Made by a program: the position numbers and the translations under genes | The notes under the pieces: model-generated | Databases searched by the model: none | What the model saw: only the letters and a program-made list of their open reading frames with translations | Told to the model about the DNA's origin: nothing | Source of the DNA: CAZSWS01 sp964610765 | GTDB taxonomy: Bacteria; Bacteroidota; Bacteroidia; Bacteroidales; Tannerellaceae | Assembly (NCBI GenBank): GCA_964610765.1 | Contig: CAZSWS010000015.1 | Span: forward strand, 1-40,659 | DNA length: 40,659 bases | Direction: 5' to 3' | Part shown: positions 1-7,822 of the stretch, piece by piece | Layout: the number at the start of each line of letters is the position of its first letter | Position numbering within the stretch: the stretch's first letter is position 1

Positions 1-65
1 TCTATAATCATTATAAAAACACGTTAGACACAAGATAGCTTTTGGGTAAATAGGATAGCATGATA

Positions 66-101
66 TAAAACAAGCGGGGTTTTAAAAAGAAATCCCGCTC
101 G
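66..101 (-). terminator. Intrinsic terminator after the CoA-disulfide reductase fusion gene
   Basis: Read on the minus strand, arms AGCGGG and CCCGCT flank an A/T-rich stretch that extends the stem (TTT with AAA), and a T-rich run follows. It lies about 40 bp beyond the stop codon of the gene ending at 142. No other gene is seen in positions 1-141. Confidence 0.65.
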
Positions 102-141
102 TTTCGACTCTGGTAAAATGCTTTTGACTTAAATTGTAATC

Positions 142-2583
142 TTAGATAAAGAGGTTGACATTGGCGCTTTCTGCGCGGTCAAGATAAGCCGCTACACCTG
201 CAATGGTGATATCGTCCATCAACTCTTCTTGTTTAATGCCCATTACGTCCATTGACATGGAGCAAGCGATAAACTCTACACCATTTTCTTTGGCTTGTTG
301 CATCAATGACTCTAGACTCTCTACGTTTTTCTTTTTCATGATGTAGCGCATCATCTTACTTCCTAATCCACCCATATTCATTTGTGAAAGAGCCAGTTTT
401 TTGGAGCTTGATGGAAGCATGAATCCAAACATTTTTCCTAGTATATCTTTTTTTACTTTAGGTTTGTGTTGCTTTTTGATTACGTTTAAACCCCAGAAAG
501 TAAAGAAGATGCTTGCTTTTTTGCCGGCAGCTGCAGCTCCATTGGCAATAACGAATGAGGCTAGCGCACGATCCAAGTCGTCACTAAATACGATGAGCGT
601 TTTGTTGTCATTTCCATGAACTGTTTGAGTAGTGGCATCTTTTCCCTTTGCCTTTTCAATAATGGCTATGATTACTCCTTCTTCGCTTCGGATGTCAATA
701 AGTGTAGCTCCGGTCATGCGACACCAGCCTTTCAAATCTTCTCCGAAAGCTTGATCCGTCACTCTAATTTCTAAGCGTTCACCCACATTCAGCTTTTCGT
801 AATGTTTTTTAAGTTGCATGATTGGACCGGGGCATTGCATTCCACAGGCGTTGATAGTAGTCATTTCTGTTATAGGCATGGCGGTTGTTGATGTTTTATT
901 TTGTTCGTTTTTTGCAAAAACATAAGAAGTACATTGTTTCTTCATCGCAGTTAAATAGTTTTTGTAACCGCCGGATAGGTTGTAAACTTCAGAGAAACCC
1001 AGTTGTGTTAAAATTCTGGCTGCTACGTAACCACGTTGACCTACCACGCAATAGACTATGAGTTTTTTGCCTTGAGGTATTTTATCTTGTTTACTTCTGA
1101 TGTCATCGACCGGGATATTGATAGCCCCTTCTATGTGACCCATCTCAAACTCTTCCTGAGTGCGGATATCAATGACGACTGTGTCTTCTCCCAACTTATC
1201 AATATCATCCCAGAATACGACTTTTACTTTATCTTCCAGTATGTTTTGAGCCATAAAGCCGGCCATGTTTACCGGGTCTTTAGCTGATGAGAAGGGAGGG
1301 GCATAGGCATGCTCAATTTCTTGCAAGTCATATATTGTTCCACCCATTTTAATAACTTGGGCAAACAGGTCTATTCTTTTGTCAACACCATCATAGCCAA
1401 CGACCTGAGCGCCATATAGTTTTCCGTCAGGTGAAGAGAAATTAATCTTGATGGATAAAGGCATGCCACCCGGATAGTATCCGGCGTGTGAGTTAGCATG
1501 TGTGTACGATGTCAGATGCTTAATGCCTTCTCTGTCTAGTAGTTTAGATGATGCGCCTGTGGCAGCAACCGTCAGACCGAAAACCTTGGCGATTGAGGTA
1601 GCTATAGTACCTTTATAAGTTGATTTATTTCCTTCAGCTATGTTGTTGGCCACAATGCGTCCTTGCTTATTAGCCGGTCCGGCTAAAGGAACTACTTGGT
1701 AGCAGTTCAAGACAGGATTAAAAGTTTCAGCTGCATCTCCTACTGCATAGATGTCTTTATCAGAGGCTTGCATGTATTCGTCGGTTTGAATGCCTCCGGA
1801 TTTGCCAATGGTCAACCCGGCTTCTTTGGCCAACTTTGTTTCGGGTCGTACGCCAATGGATAGTATCACTAAATCGGTATCTATTTGCTTACCACTTTCC
1901 GTATGTACTTGAACACCATTGGGGGTGGGAGTGAAGCGGGTAACATTCTCTTCCAACAATAAACCGACGCCTTTGTTTCTTAATTCTTGATGAACATAAG
2001 TGGCCATAGAGAAGTCTAGCGGAGCCATAACTTGATTTAAGCGCTCTATGATGCACACCTCTAACCCGGCTTCTTTGAGGTTCTCAACCATTTCGAGTCC
2101 AATAAAACCTCCACCAATCACAACGGCATTTTGTGGCTTTTGCTCTGTAATGAATGCTTTGATACGGTCTGTGTCAGGAATTGTGCGGAGCGACATGATT
2201 TTGGGGTTGTCAATACCCGGAATAGGAGGCTTGATGGGTTCTGCTCCGGTAGATATAACAAGCTTGTCGTATGTTTCATCATATTCTATTCCATCTTGTA
2301 AAGAACGAATGCGTATTTTCTTTTCGTTGGGATGGATTGAAATAGCTTCAGACAGTAAGCGTACATCTACATTAAACCTTTGATTGAAATTTTCAGCTGT
2401 TTCAACTAGCAAATCTTCCCGATCTTTGATGACTCCACCAATATAATAGGGAAGTCCGCAGTTGGCGTATGAGATATATCCACCACGTTCGAGTAAAATG
2501 ATTTCAGCTTGTTCATCTAGTCTTCTTAAACGCGCTGCGGTGCTGGCTCCTCCTGCAACACCTCCGATGATAATTGTCTTCAT
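142..2583 (-). CDS. CoA-disulfide reductase/NADH oxidase fused to rhodanese, TusA and DsrE-like domains
   Basis: An 813-residue cytoplasmic multidomain protein. Residues 1 to about 440 form a pyridine-nucleotide disulfide oxidoreductase: an N-terminal GGVAGG dinucleotide site and Cys42 in YANCGLPYY, the single redox cysteine typical of CoA-disulfide reductases and persulfide reductases. A rhodanese domain follows (about 455-550, Cys512 in YCVVGQR), then a TusA-like domain (about 578-655, Cys584 in CGMQCPGP) and a DsrE-like domain (about 665-813, Cys774 in ACSMSMD). All four cysteines are present, so each module may be active. From the families, it should pass sulfane sulfur between persulfides with NAD(P)H as reductant; the true substrate is unknown. 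It lies 18 bp downstream of a MarR-type regulator on the same strand, so the two probably form an operon. Start ATG at 2583. Confidence 0.93.
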   Translation of the reverse strand: MKTIIIGGVAGGASTAARLRRLDEQAEIILLERGGYISYANCGLPYYIGGVIKDREDLLVETAENFNQRFNVDVRLLSEAISIHPNEKKIRIRSLQDGIEYDETYDKLVISTGAEPIKPPIPGIDNPKIMSLRTIPDTDRIKAFITEQKPQNAVVIGGGFIGLEMVENLKEAGLEVCIIERLNQVMAPLDFSMATYVHQELRNKGVGLLLEENVTRFTPTPNGVQVHTESGKQIDTDLVILSIGVRPETKLAKEAGLTIGKSGGIQTDEYMQASDKDIYAVGDAAETFNPVLNCYQVVPLAGPANKQGRIVANNIAEGNKSTYKGTIATSIAKVFGLTVAATGASSKLLDREGIKHLTSYTHANSHAGYYPGGMPLSIKINFSSPDGKLYGAQVVGYDGVDKRIDLFAQVIKMGGTIYDLQEIEHAYAPPFSSAKDPVNMAGFMAQNILEDKVKVVFWDDIDKLGEDTVVIDIRTQEEFEMGHIEGAINIPVDDIRSKQDKIPQGKKLIVYCVVGQRGYVAARILTQLGFSEVYNLSGGYKNYLTAMKKQCTSYVFAKNEQNKTSTTAMPITEMTTINACGMQCPGPIMQLKKHYEKLNVGERLEIRVTDQAFGEDLKGWCRMTGATLIDIRSEEGVIIAIIEKAKGKDATTQTVHGNDNKTLIVFSDDLDRALASFVIANGAAAAGKKASIFFTFWGLNVIKKQHKPKVKKDILGKMFGFMLPSSSKKLALSQMNMGGLGSKMMRYIMKKKNVESLESLMQQAKENGVEFIACSMSMDVMGIKQEELMDDITIAGVAAYLDRAESANVNLFI

Positions 2584-2601
2584 ATAATATTGTATTTGTT
2601 T

Positions 2602-2982
2602 TTATGATTGGATGAAAGGATTTTGTATAAGCTCACAGAGTTCTTTGCGGAATTGCTCAAAACTTTGCATGCCACTTTCTTGGATAGATGCTACTTTGGC
2701 ATATCCTAAGTTTGTTAGCGTGAATAGCATGATTCGTTTATCATCTGCTCCACATTCTCTTTTGATTAATTCTTTTGATTCCATGCCTTTGATGACTCTT
2801 GATACGCGCGAAATAGACAAGCTTAAATGTTCAGATAGCTCATTGGCACTTTTAAGCTTTTTGTCTTTAAGGTAGCATAAAACCATTGCTTCGTTGATCG
2901 TAATCTGTAGTTTTTCAGAAAAACTACGTTCAAAACAATAAAGCTTGGCATATATGTCTTTTATTCTACAAATTTCTTCCAT
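2602..2982 (-). CDS. MarR-family winged-helix transcriptional regulator
   Basis: A 126-residue protein with the MarR layout. A helical N-terminus is followed by a winged helix at about residues 35-95 (SANELSEHLSLSISRVSRVIKG region as recognition helix), the DDKRIMLFTLTNLG wing, and a C-terminal dimerisation helix. MarR proteins usually repress their own operon and release DNA on ligand binding or thiol oxidation. The next gene downstream is a persulfide/CoA-disulfide reductase fusion, so a sulfur or redox signal is plausible but inferred. Two cysteines (residues 5 and 16) lie near the N-terminus, with others further on; whether they sense anything cannot be told from sequence. A palindrome in the upstream region may be its operator. 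Confidence 0.85.
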   Translation of the reverse strand: MEEICRIKDIYAKLYCFERSFSEKLQITINEAMVLCYLKDKKLKSANELSEHLSLSISRVSRVIKGMESKELIKRECGADDKRIMLFTLTNLGYAKVASIQESGMQSFEQFRKELCELIQNPFIQS

Positions 2983-3010
2983 GAAAAACGGTATGTTTTA
3001 TATAGTTACA

Positions 3011-3042
3011 CAAACTAAAGGATATTAGTTGTTAGTAGCAAA
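3011..3042 (-). promoter_or_regulatory. Candidate promoter and MarR operator upstream of the regulator gene
   Basis: On the minus strand TTTG (3039-3042) lies 21 bp before TAGTTTG (3011-3017), a near match to the Bacteroides TAnnTTTG element. Within this interval AACTAA (3013-3018) and TTAGTT (3025-3030) form a perfect 6-bp inverted repeat with a 6-bp spacer, overlapping the -7 element. An 18-bp dyad at the promoter is the expected form of a MarR autoregulatory operator. Both assignments are by eye. Confidence 0.4.
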
Positions 3043-3109
3043 TGTTTAGAGATATACTTTGTTTACAGGATGATAAATAAATATATTTAGATAAATATAA
3101 ATATTTTAC

Positions 3110-4495
3110 TTAAGCTATTGTGGCTTCTTTTTTATTACGAATAGAAGAAGTATAAGTACCAATCAGGCAAAGGATGGTGCAGGAGATAAAAGTGATTTTA
3201 GTAGCACTCATTAGTTGGCTGTGTACATCGGGTGTTATTTTTACATCTCCGACTGTGATGGCTATTGCCATCATAGCAATGGCCATGCTGAGTGACTGTC
3301 CGGTGAGGCGCATGGTTCCGGTAGTTGCCGATGCCATGGAGTAGTCTTTCTTTTCGACCGAACTCATGATTATGTTGGTGTTTGGAGAAGAAAACATACC
3401 GAATCCAAAGCCCAAAACGGCTAGTAGTATGCCAATGAAAATAATAGAAGTAGACTCATCTATAAATGCCAGACAGAGCAGGCTGGCTGAGATAATACCC
3501 ATGCCCAATGTTGCCAACATGGCCGGAGAACGTTTGTCGGACATGCTTCCTGACTTAAGAGATACGAGTGCCTGAATAACGGCTTGAATAATGAGGATAA
3601 GACCTGCCTTTCCGGGAGTGAATCCGCGTATGTATTGGAGATACAGACTCATCATGAAAGAAATGGCAAATGTGGCAGAATAATTTATTAATGCCGAGAT
3701 GGTTGACATTTTAAAAACTCTGTTGCCTAAAAAGAGCCGGATGTTAAAGACCGGATATGCTTGCCTTTTTTCATATAGACCAAAGAAAATTAGCAGAAGA
3801 GCGCCTGTTGCTAAAAGGAAAAACCCGGTCCAATGAGGGAGAATGGAAAATCCGTAAATGATTCCGGTTAGGCTTAATGCATACAGACCGGAACCGATAA
3901 AGTCGAAGGTCTGGGTTGTTTTCATCTTCCAGTCTTCTTGTACATAGATAAAACTACCTATTAATACAACTAAGCTAATTAAAATAGATACATAGAAAAT
4001 GCTTTGCCAACCAAAGTGTTGGGTGAGTATGCCGCCTAAAAGAGGACCGGCAGCCAATGAGAAATACACAACTGCCGAGTTTATTCCCAGCACTTTGCCT
4101 CTTTTCTTTGCATCAATATGTGCAATGAGGATAGCCATGCTTGTGCCAAACATCATGGCACTACCTATCCCCATGAAAAAGCGTGAGGTAATAAATGCAG
4201 CTCCGGTTGTGGAAAAACTGCACAAAAGTGAGCAAGCAATGAAAATAAGAATACCTGCGATGAATATTTTTTTACGTCCAAGCATGTCTGCCAGTTTGGC
4301 ACAGGGTATTTGAAATATAGCAGTAGATAGCATATAGGAAGATTGTATCCATCCGGTTTCGACCGCATTGAGTGAAAGATGTGAGATGAGATCTGGTAAG
4401 GCGAGGTTCAATGCTGACCCCATAAATGGAACTAAAGACGACCCCAAGCATATAAAGAATACGAGGAGGTTGCTGTTTTTTTTCGCTGAAGTCAT
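3110..4495 (-). CDS. MFS efflux transporter, DHA2 (EmrB/QacA) type
   Basis: A 461-residue integral membrane protein, with hydrophobic segments along its whole length that fit about 14 transmembrane helices. LADMLGRKKIF after helix 2 matches the MFS motif A, and PCAKLADML and GSAMMFGTS are typical of drug/H+ antiporters. The length and the 14-helix pattern favour the DHA2 family over 12-helix DHA1. Such proteins export drugs, dyes or metabolites in exchange for protons; the substrate cannot be read from sequence. It stands alone, with its own upstream gap of about 230 bp shared with the divergent skp pair and no membrane-fusion partner nearby. The start is ATG at 4495. Confidence 0.88.
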   Translation of the reverse strand: MTSAKKNSNLLVFFICLGSSLVPFMGSALNLALPDLISHLSLNAVETGWIQSSYMLSTAIFQIPCAKLADMLGRKKIFIAGILIFIACSLLCSFSTTGAAFITSRFFMGIGSAMMFGTSMAILIAHIDAKKRGKVLGINSAVVYFSLAAGPLLGGILTQHFGWQSIFYVSILISLVVLIGSFIYVQEDWKMKTTQTFDFIGSGLYALSLTGIIYGFSILPHWTGFFLLATGALLLIFFGLYEKRQAYPVFNIRLFLGNRVFKMSTISALINYSATFAISFMMSLYLQYIRGFTPGKAGLILIIQAVIQALVSLKSGSMSDKRSPAMLATLGMGIISASLLCLAFIDESTSIIFIGILLAVLGFGFGMFSSPNTNIIMSSVEKKDYSMASATTGTMRLTGQSLSMAIAMMAIAITVGDVKITPDVHSQLMSATKITFISCTILCLIGTYTSSIRNKKEATIA

Positions 4496-4679
4496 GTGCT
4501 ATAAGTTTGCATAAAGATACAAAATAACTCTTTCGAACGGAGGTTTTATAACCACCGGGGTGAGGTGCTTCTAGGCAGTGTGCAAACTCCCTGCAATCCT
4601 CAGGTAGCTGATGCTAGGTTCTAGACAAATTATAAGACTAATTTAGTTTAATTGATTAGGTCTAATTCGCTACTATACG

Positions 4680-4687
4680 TATATTTG
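4680..4687 (+). promoter_or_regulatory. Bacteroides-type -7 element upstream of the skp pair
   Basis: TATATTTG matches the TAnnTTTG consensus exactly and sits about 45 bp before the ATG at 4732. No convincing TTTG element lies 19-21 bp upstream, so only the -7 half is supported. Confidence 0.45.
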
Positions 4688-4731
4688 CATAGTATAAACA
4701 ATGTTTTTAATCATAAAAAACAGATAAAGCT

Positions 4732-5247
4732 ATGAAGAAAACGTTATTATTAGTCGGTTTCGTTTGGCTATGCTCTTTAGGAGTATCAGCACAAAAGTAT
4801 GCGTTGATAGATATGGAGTATGTATTAAGCAATATCCCGGCTTACGTAGAAATGAATGAGCAGCTTGCTGAACTCTCTCAGCAATGGCAAGCAGAGGTGG
4901 ATGCCATACAGCAAGAAGCACAAGATATGTATAAAACGTATCAGAGTGATATGGTGTTTCTCTCTGCCGAAATGAAGTCTAAACGAGAAGAGGATATTAT
5001 TAAAAAAGAGCAAGAGGCGCAAGAATTAAAACGTCAATACTTTGGTCCTGAAGGAGAGCTTTTTAAACATCGTGAAACGGTTATGAAGCCTATTCAAGAT
5101 GAAATATATAAAGTGGTTAAAGAAATATCAGAAGATAATGATTTGCAACTAGTCATAGATAGAGCTTCGGCTATGAGTATTATTTTTGCATCTCCCAAGA
5201 TAGATATTAGTGAGGAAGTATTGATTCGTCTAGGATATTCAAAATAA
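4732..5247 (+). CDS. OmpH/Skp-family periplasmic chaperone (first copy)
   Basis: A 171-residue protein with a cleavable signal peptide (hydrophobic residues 4-18, cleavage near VSA-QK). The mature N-terminus (YALIDMEYVLSNIPAY) is the beta-strand core typical of OmpH/Skp. It is followed by a long charged coiled-coil (about residues 45-125, rich in Q, E and K), the tentacles that cradle outer-membrane proteins in transit. The C-terminal DLQLVIDRAS segment closes the core. Skp proteins form trimers that bind unfolded beta-barrel proteins and pass them to the BAM complex. A paralogue follows 63 bp downstream. Neighbouring copies are common in Bacteroidetes, often near bamA, which is not in this window. 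Confidence 0.9.
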   Translation: MKKTLLLVGFVWLCSLGVSAQKYALIDMEYVLSNIPAYVEMNEQLAELSQQWQAEVDAIQQEAQDMYKTYQSDMVFLSAEMKSKREEDIIKKEQEAQELKRQYFGPEGELFKHRETVMKPIQDEIYKVVKEISEDNDLQLVIDRASAMSIIFASPKIDISEEVLIRLGYSK

Positions 5248-5252
5248 TTCTG

Positions 5253-5260
5253 TAAATTTG
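5253..5260 (+). promoter_or_regulatory. Possible internal -7 element before the second skp gene
   Basis: TAAATTTG fits TAnnTTTG in the 63-bp gap between the two chaperone genes, 50 bp before the ATG. No TTTG partner is seen at the usual distance. It would allow independent expression of the second copy; weak evidence. Confidence 0.3.
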
Positions 5261-5310
5261 TGCGCTTTATAGTAGAAATAACTGGTAAATAAATAAGTAA
5301 AATATAGATT

Positions 5311-5808
5311 ATGAAGAAGATTATTGTTCTTTTATTATTTGTGCTTCCTTTGGGAGCTTTTGCTCAAAGCGGTAAGATTGCTTTTGTTAACTCAGAAGAG
5401 ATATTTCTTGCTATGCCAGAGCTTAGTGCTGTGGAAACTAAAATGGCTGATTTGACAAAGCAGTACGAAGGTGAGTTAACCCAAATGCAAGACGAGTACA
5501 AAAAGAAGTTTACCGATTTAATGGCTCAACAAGATTCTTTGAGTGACAATATCAAATTGAGAAGACAACAAGAAGTTCAAGATATCCAAGAGCGTATTGA
5601 AAACATGTACACAGTAGCTCAGCAAGATATGGCTAAACAACAACAAGAAATGATTGAGCCTATTCGCAAGAAAGTTGCTGATGCAATTAAACAAGTGGGC
5701 GACGAGCAGAAGTTTGATTATATCATTGATATTCAAAACTTGCTTTACAAATCTCAAGTAGCTACAGATGCTACTCCACTGGTGAAAGCCAAGCTCGGAT
5801 TAAAGTAA
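5311..5808 (+). CDS. OmpH/Skp-family periplasmic chaperone (second copy)
   Basis: A 165-residue paralogue of the preceding protein. The signal peptide ends near AFA-QS, followed by the core strand GKIAFVNSEEIFLAMPE and a coiled-coil of about 75 residues that is rich in glutamine (QQDMAKQQQEMIEP). The C-terminal core segment is FDYIIDIQNLLY. The role is as for other Skp proteins: holding outer-membrane proteins in the periplasm. The two copies differ clearly in sequence, so this is an old duplication and hetero-trimers are possible. A strong terminator hairpin follows its stop codon, which separates it from murI. Confidence 0.9.
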   Translation: MKKIIVLLLFVLPLGAFAQSGKIAFVNSEEIFLAMPELSAVETKMADLTKQYEGELTQMQDEYKKKFTDLMAQQDSLSDNIKLRRQQEVQDIQERIENMYTVAQQDMAKQQQEMIEPIRKKVADAIKQVGDEQKFDYIIDIQNLLYKSQVATDATPLVKAKLGLK

Positions 5809-5830
5809 GCTAACTATTAATACCCTATAC

Positions 5831-5866
5831 AAGGATGCTTTTCGATAAGAGGGGCATCCTTTTTTA
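5831..5866 (+). terminator. Intrinsic terminator after the skp pair
   Basis: Arms AAGGATGC (5831-5838) and GCATCCTT (5854-5861) are perfect complements and run into a T tract. It lies 22 bp after the second chaperone gene and 15 bp before the murI start, so murI needs read-through or a promoter hidden within this short gap. Confidence 0.8.
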
Positions 5867-5880
5867 TCATTATATAAATT

Positions 5881-6711
5881 ATGCAGACAGCTCCAATAGG
5901 TATATTTGATTCAGGATATGGTGGATTGACCATCTTAGATAAGATACGTCAACGCTTACCACAATATGATTATATCTATTTGGGTGACAATGCGCGTACA
6001 CCTTATGGGACTCGTTCGTTTGAAGTGGTCTATCGCTTTACGAAAGAGGCAGTCTTCTCCTTGTTTGACCGAGGGTGTCCGTTGGTTATTTTAGCGTGCA
6101 ATACGGCTTCGGCTAAAGCTCTCCGAACCATTCAGCAGACTGATCTTCCCCATACCGATGCATATAAAAGAGTATTAGGTGTTATCCGTCCTACGGTTGA
6201 AGTCGTTGATGGGTTGACACAAACGAACCATGTAGGCGTTCTTGCTACAGCCGGTACTATATCATCACAGTCTTATACCTTAGAGATTCATAAACTGTTT
6301 CCACATATTCAAGTAACCGGCCAAGCATGCCCCATGTGGGTGCCTCTTATAGAAAACAATGAGTATAATGCTGCCGGAGCGGATTATTTTATTGAGAAAT
6401 ACATGGATGAAGTGTTAACGGCTGACCCCTTAATAGATACATTAATTTTAGGCTGTACGCATTACCCCTTGATGATTGAAAAGATTCAGGCACATCTACC
6501 GACAGGGGTACGTGTGTTTCCACAAGGGCAACGTGTGGCTGAAAGTCTGGATGACTATTTACAAAGACATCCGGAAATGGAACAACGCCTGAGTAAAAAT
6601 GCATCCATTCGTTTTCTTACAACTGAATCGGCAGAAAAGTTTTCAGAGTCGGCTTCTTTATTCCTTGATGCATCTATCCAGGCTGAGCAAATACTCCTAG
6701 GTGGCTTATGA
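5881..6711 (+). CDS. murI: Glutamate racemase
   Basis: A 276-residue cytoplasmic enzyme that interconverts L- and D-glutamate to supply D-Glu for peptidoglycan. The family motifs are complete: PIGIFDSGYGG at the N-terminus (catalytic-site Asp10 and Ser11), DNARTPYG, the first catalytic cysteine Cys73 in ACNTAS, and the second, Cys192, in GCTHYPL. The length is normal for the family. It follows the skp terminator by 15 bp. Its stop codon overlaps the start of the D-Ala-D-Ala dipeptidase gene (ATGA), so those two are translationally coupled. Confidence 0.97.
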   Translation: MQTAPIGIFDSGYGGLTILDKIRQRLPQYDYIYLGDNARTPYGTRSFEVVYRFTKEAVFSLFDRGCPLVILACNTASAKALRTIQQTDLPHTDAYKRVLGVIRPTVEVVDGLTQTNHVGVLATAGTISSQSYTLEIHKLFPHIQVTGQACPMWVPLIENNEYNAAGADYFIEKYMDEVLTADPLIDTLILGCTHYPLMIEKIQAHLPTGVRVFPQGQRVAESLDDYLQRHPEMEQRLSKNASIRFLTTESAEKFSESASLFLDASIQAEQILLGGL

Positions 6712-7376
6712 GATGGGTGATAGCAGTTCTACTTCTTTATTCTTTTTCCTCGTTTGCTTATTTGCAAAGTACTGATTGGGATGCTTATTTAGAAAAGAAG
6801 GGCTATGTAGATGTTCAAGTCTTTATACCCGGAATTCATGTACGTTTGATGTATGCAGACTCAGCCAATTTTCTGCATCAGGCGGTGTATGCAGGTATGA
6901 CTAAAGCTTGGTTGCATCCGGATGCTGCGAAGAAACTTCAACAAGCGGAAGCGATACTTCAAGAACAATTTCCCGAATACTCCTTTCTGGTTTATGATGC
7001 GGCACGACCGATGGAAGTGCAGCAAAAGATGTGGGCAGTAGTGCGTGGCACTTCCAAGACCTATTATGTGGCAAATCCTGCCAAAGGTGGAGGTCTGCAT
7101 AATTATGGGATGGCGGTTGACTTAACACTTATCGATGCACAAGGAAAACCTCTCCCTATGGGTTCTCCGGTCGATTATTTTGGAGAAACCTCCCATACGG
7201 ATGCTGAAGATTTGCTCTTAGAGAAAGGAGCTATAACTAAAGAAGCCTATGATAACCGAAGGATGCTTCGCGCAGTGATGCTACAAGCAGGCTTTCGCTC
7301 TGTGACTTCCGAATGGTGGCATTTTAACGCCTGTAGCCGTGCTTTTGCCGTGAAGAACTATCCACTTATTGATTAA
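6708..7376 (+). CDS. D-alanyl-D-alanine dipeptidase, VanX/DdpX family (M15D)
   Basis: A 222-residue zinc peptidase with an N-terminal hydrophobic signal segment (residues 4-17), so probably periplasmic. The M15 zinc site is complete: His131 and Asp138 in LHNYGMAVD, with catalytic Glu202 and zinc ligand His205 in SEWWHF. YDAARP matches the conserved arginine region of VanX. The family hydrolyses D-Ala-D-Ala. VanX is tied to vancomycin resistance only together with vanH and vanA, which are absent here, so a role in peptidoglycan turnover or dipeptide salvage is more likely. It overlaps murI by 4 bases, which links D-Glu supply and D-Ala-D-Ala breakdown in one transcript. Confidence 0.92.
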   Translation: MRWVIAVLLLYSFSSFAYLQSTDWDAYLEKKGYVDVQVFIPGIHVRLMYADSANFLHQAVYAGMTKAWLHPDAAKKLQQAEAILQEQFPEYSFLVYDAARPMEVQQKMWAVVRGTSKTYYVANPAKGGGLHNYGMAVDLTLIDAQGKPLPMGSPVDYFGETSHTDAEDLLLEKGAITKEAYDNRRMLRAVMLQAGFRSVTSEWWHFNACSRAFAVKNYPLID

Positions 7377-7453
7377 AAATCCTCCTCTTCTTAGTGCAAA
7401 AAGAGTGTTTCTATTCCTCTAAAGAATTCGGTAGAGAGACTTGGTAGCTTTCC

Positions 7454-7822
7454 TTAAAATATAGATTTACCGAAAGGCATCAATGCAAGACCTGCCAGTT
7501 TAAAGTGTTGTCTTCCCCAAGGAATGCCAATTATGGTGATGCATAATAAGATTCCAAAGAAAAGGTGTGTGAAGCAAATAAGCAAGCCGCCAAAAAACAA
7601 CCAAATAATATTCATGATTATAGATAGGCATCCGCTGCCTCTACCTTCATCTACGATGGTTTTGCCAAATGGCCAAAGTGCAAGAACACCCAGTTTCAGT
7701 GTTTGCAGTCCAAAAGGAATACCGATGATTGTAACACATAGAATAAGGCTGGCGATTAGATATTCTATGGCAGTTAGAAGACCGCCAAAGATGAGCCAAA
7801 TAATGTTTCCTAAAAATTTCAT
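7454..7822 (-). CDS. YccF-domain membrane protein
   Basis: A 122-residue membrane protein built from two similar halves (about residues 1-55 and 65-122). Each carries NIIWLxFGGLL, a hydrophobic helix, then CxTIIGIPxGxQxxKLxxLALxPFGK, the YccF repeat. The two halves probably arose by internal duplication. The function of YccF proteins is not established. The start codon overlaps the stop of the M23 peptidase gene upstream (ATGA), so translation is coupled and a shared envelope role is possible. It is the last gene of the leuS cluster; the gene on its 3' side is convergent. Confidence 0.9.
   Translation of the reverse strand: MKFLGNIIWLIFGGLLTAIEYLIASLILCVTIIGIPFGLQTLKLGVLALWPFGKTIVDEGRGSGCLSIIMNIIWLFFGGLLICFTHLFFGILLCITIIGIPWGRQHFKLAGLALMPFGKSIF

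Noticed and set aside
4542..4630. Degenerate dyads (GGTTTTATAACC, CACCGGGGTG, CCTG/CAGG) upstream of the skp pair, possibly a third array
   Set aside because: Centre spacing varies from about 10 to 15 bp and no 22-bp period could be fitted.
6708..7376. A vancomycin-resistance gene
   Set aside because: vanH, vanA/B and a VanRS pair are absent, and the gene is coupled to murI.
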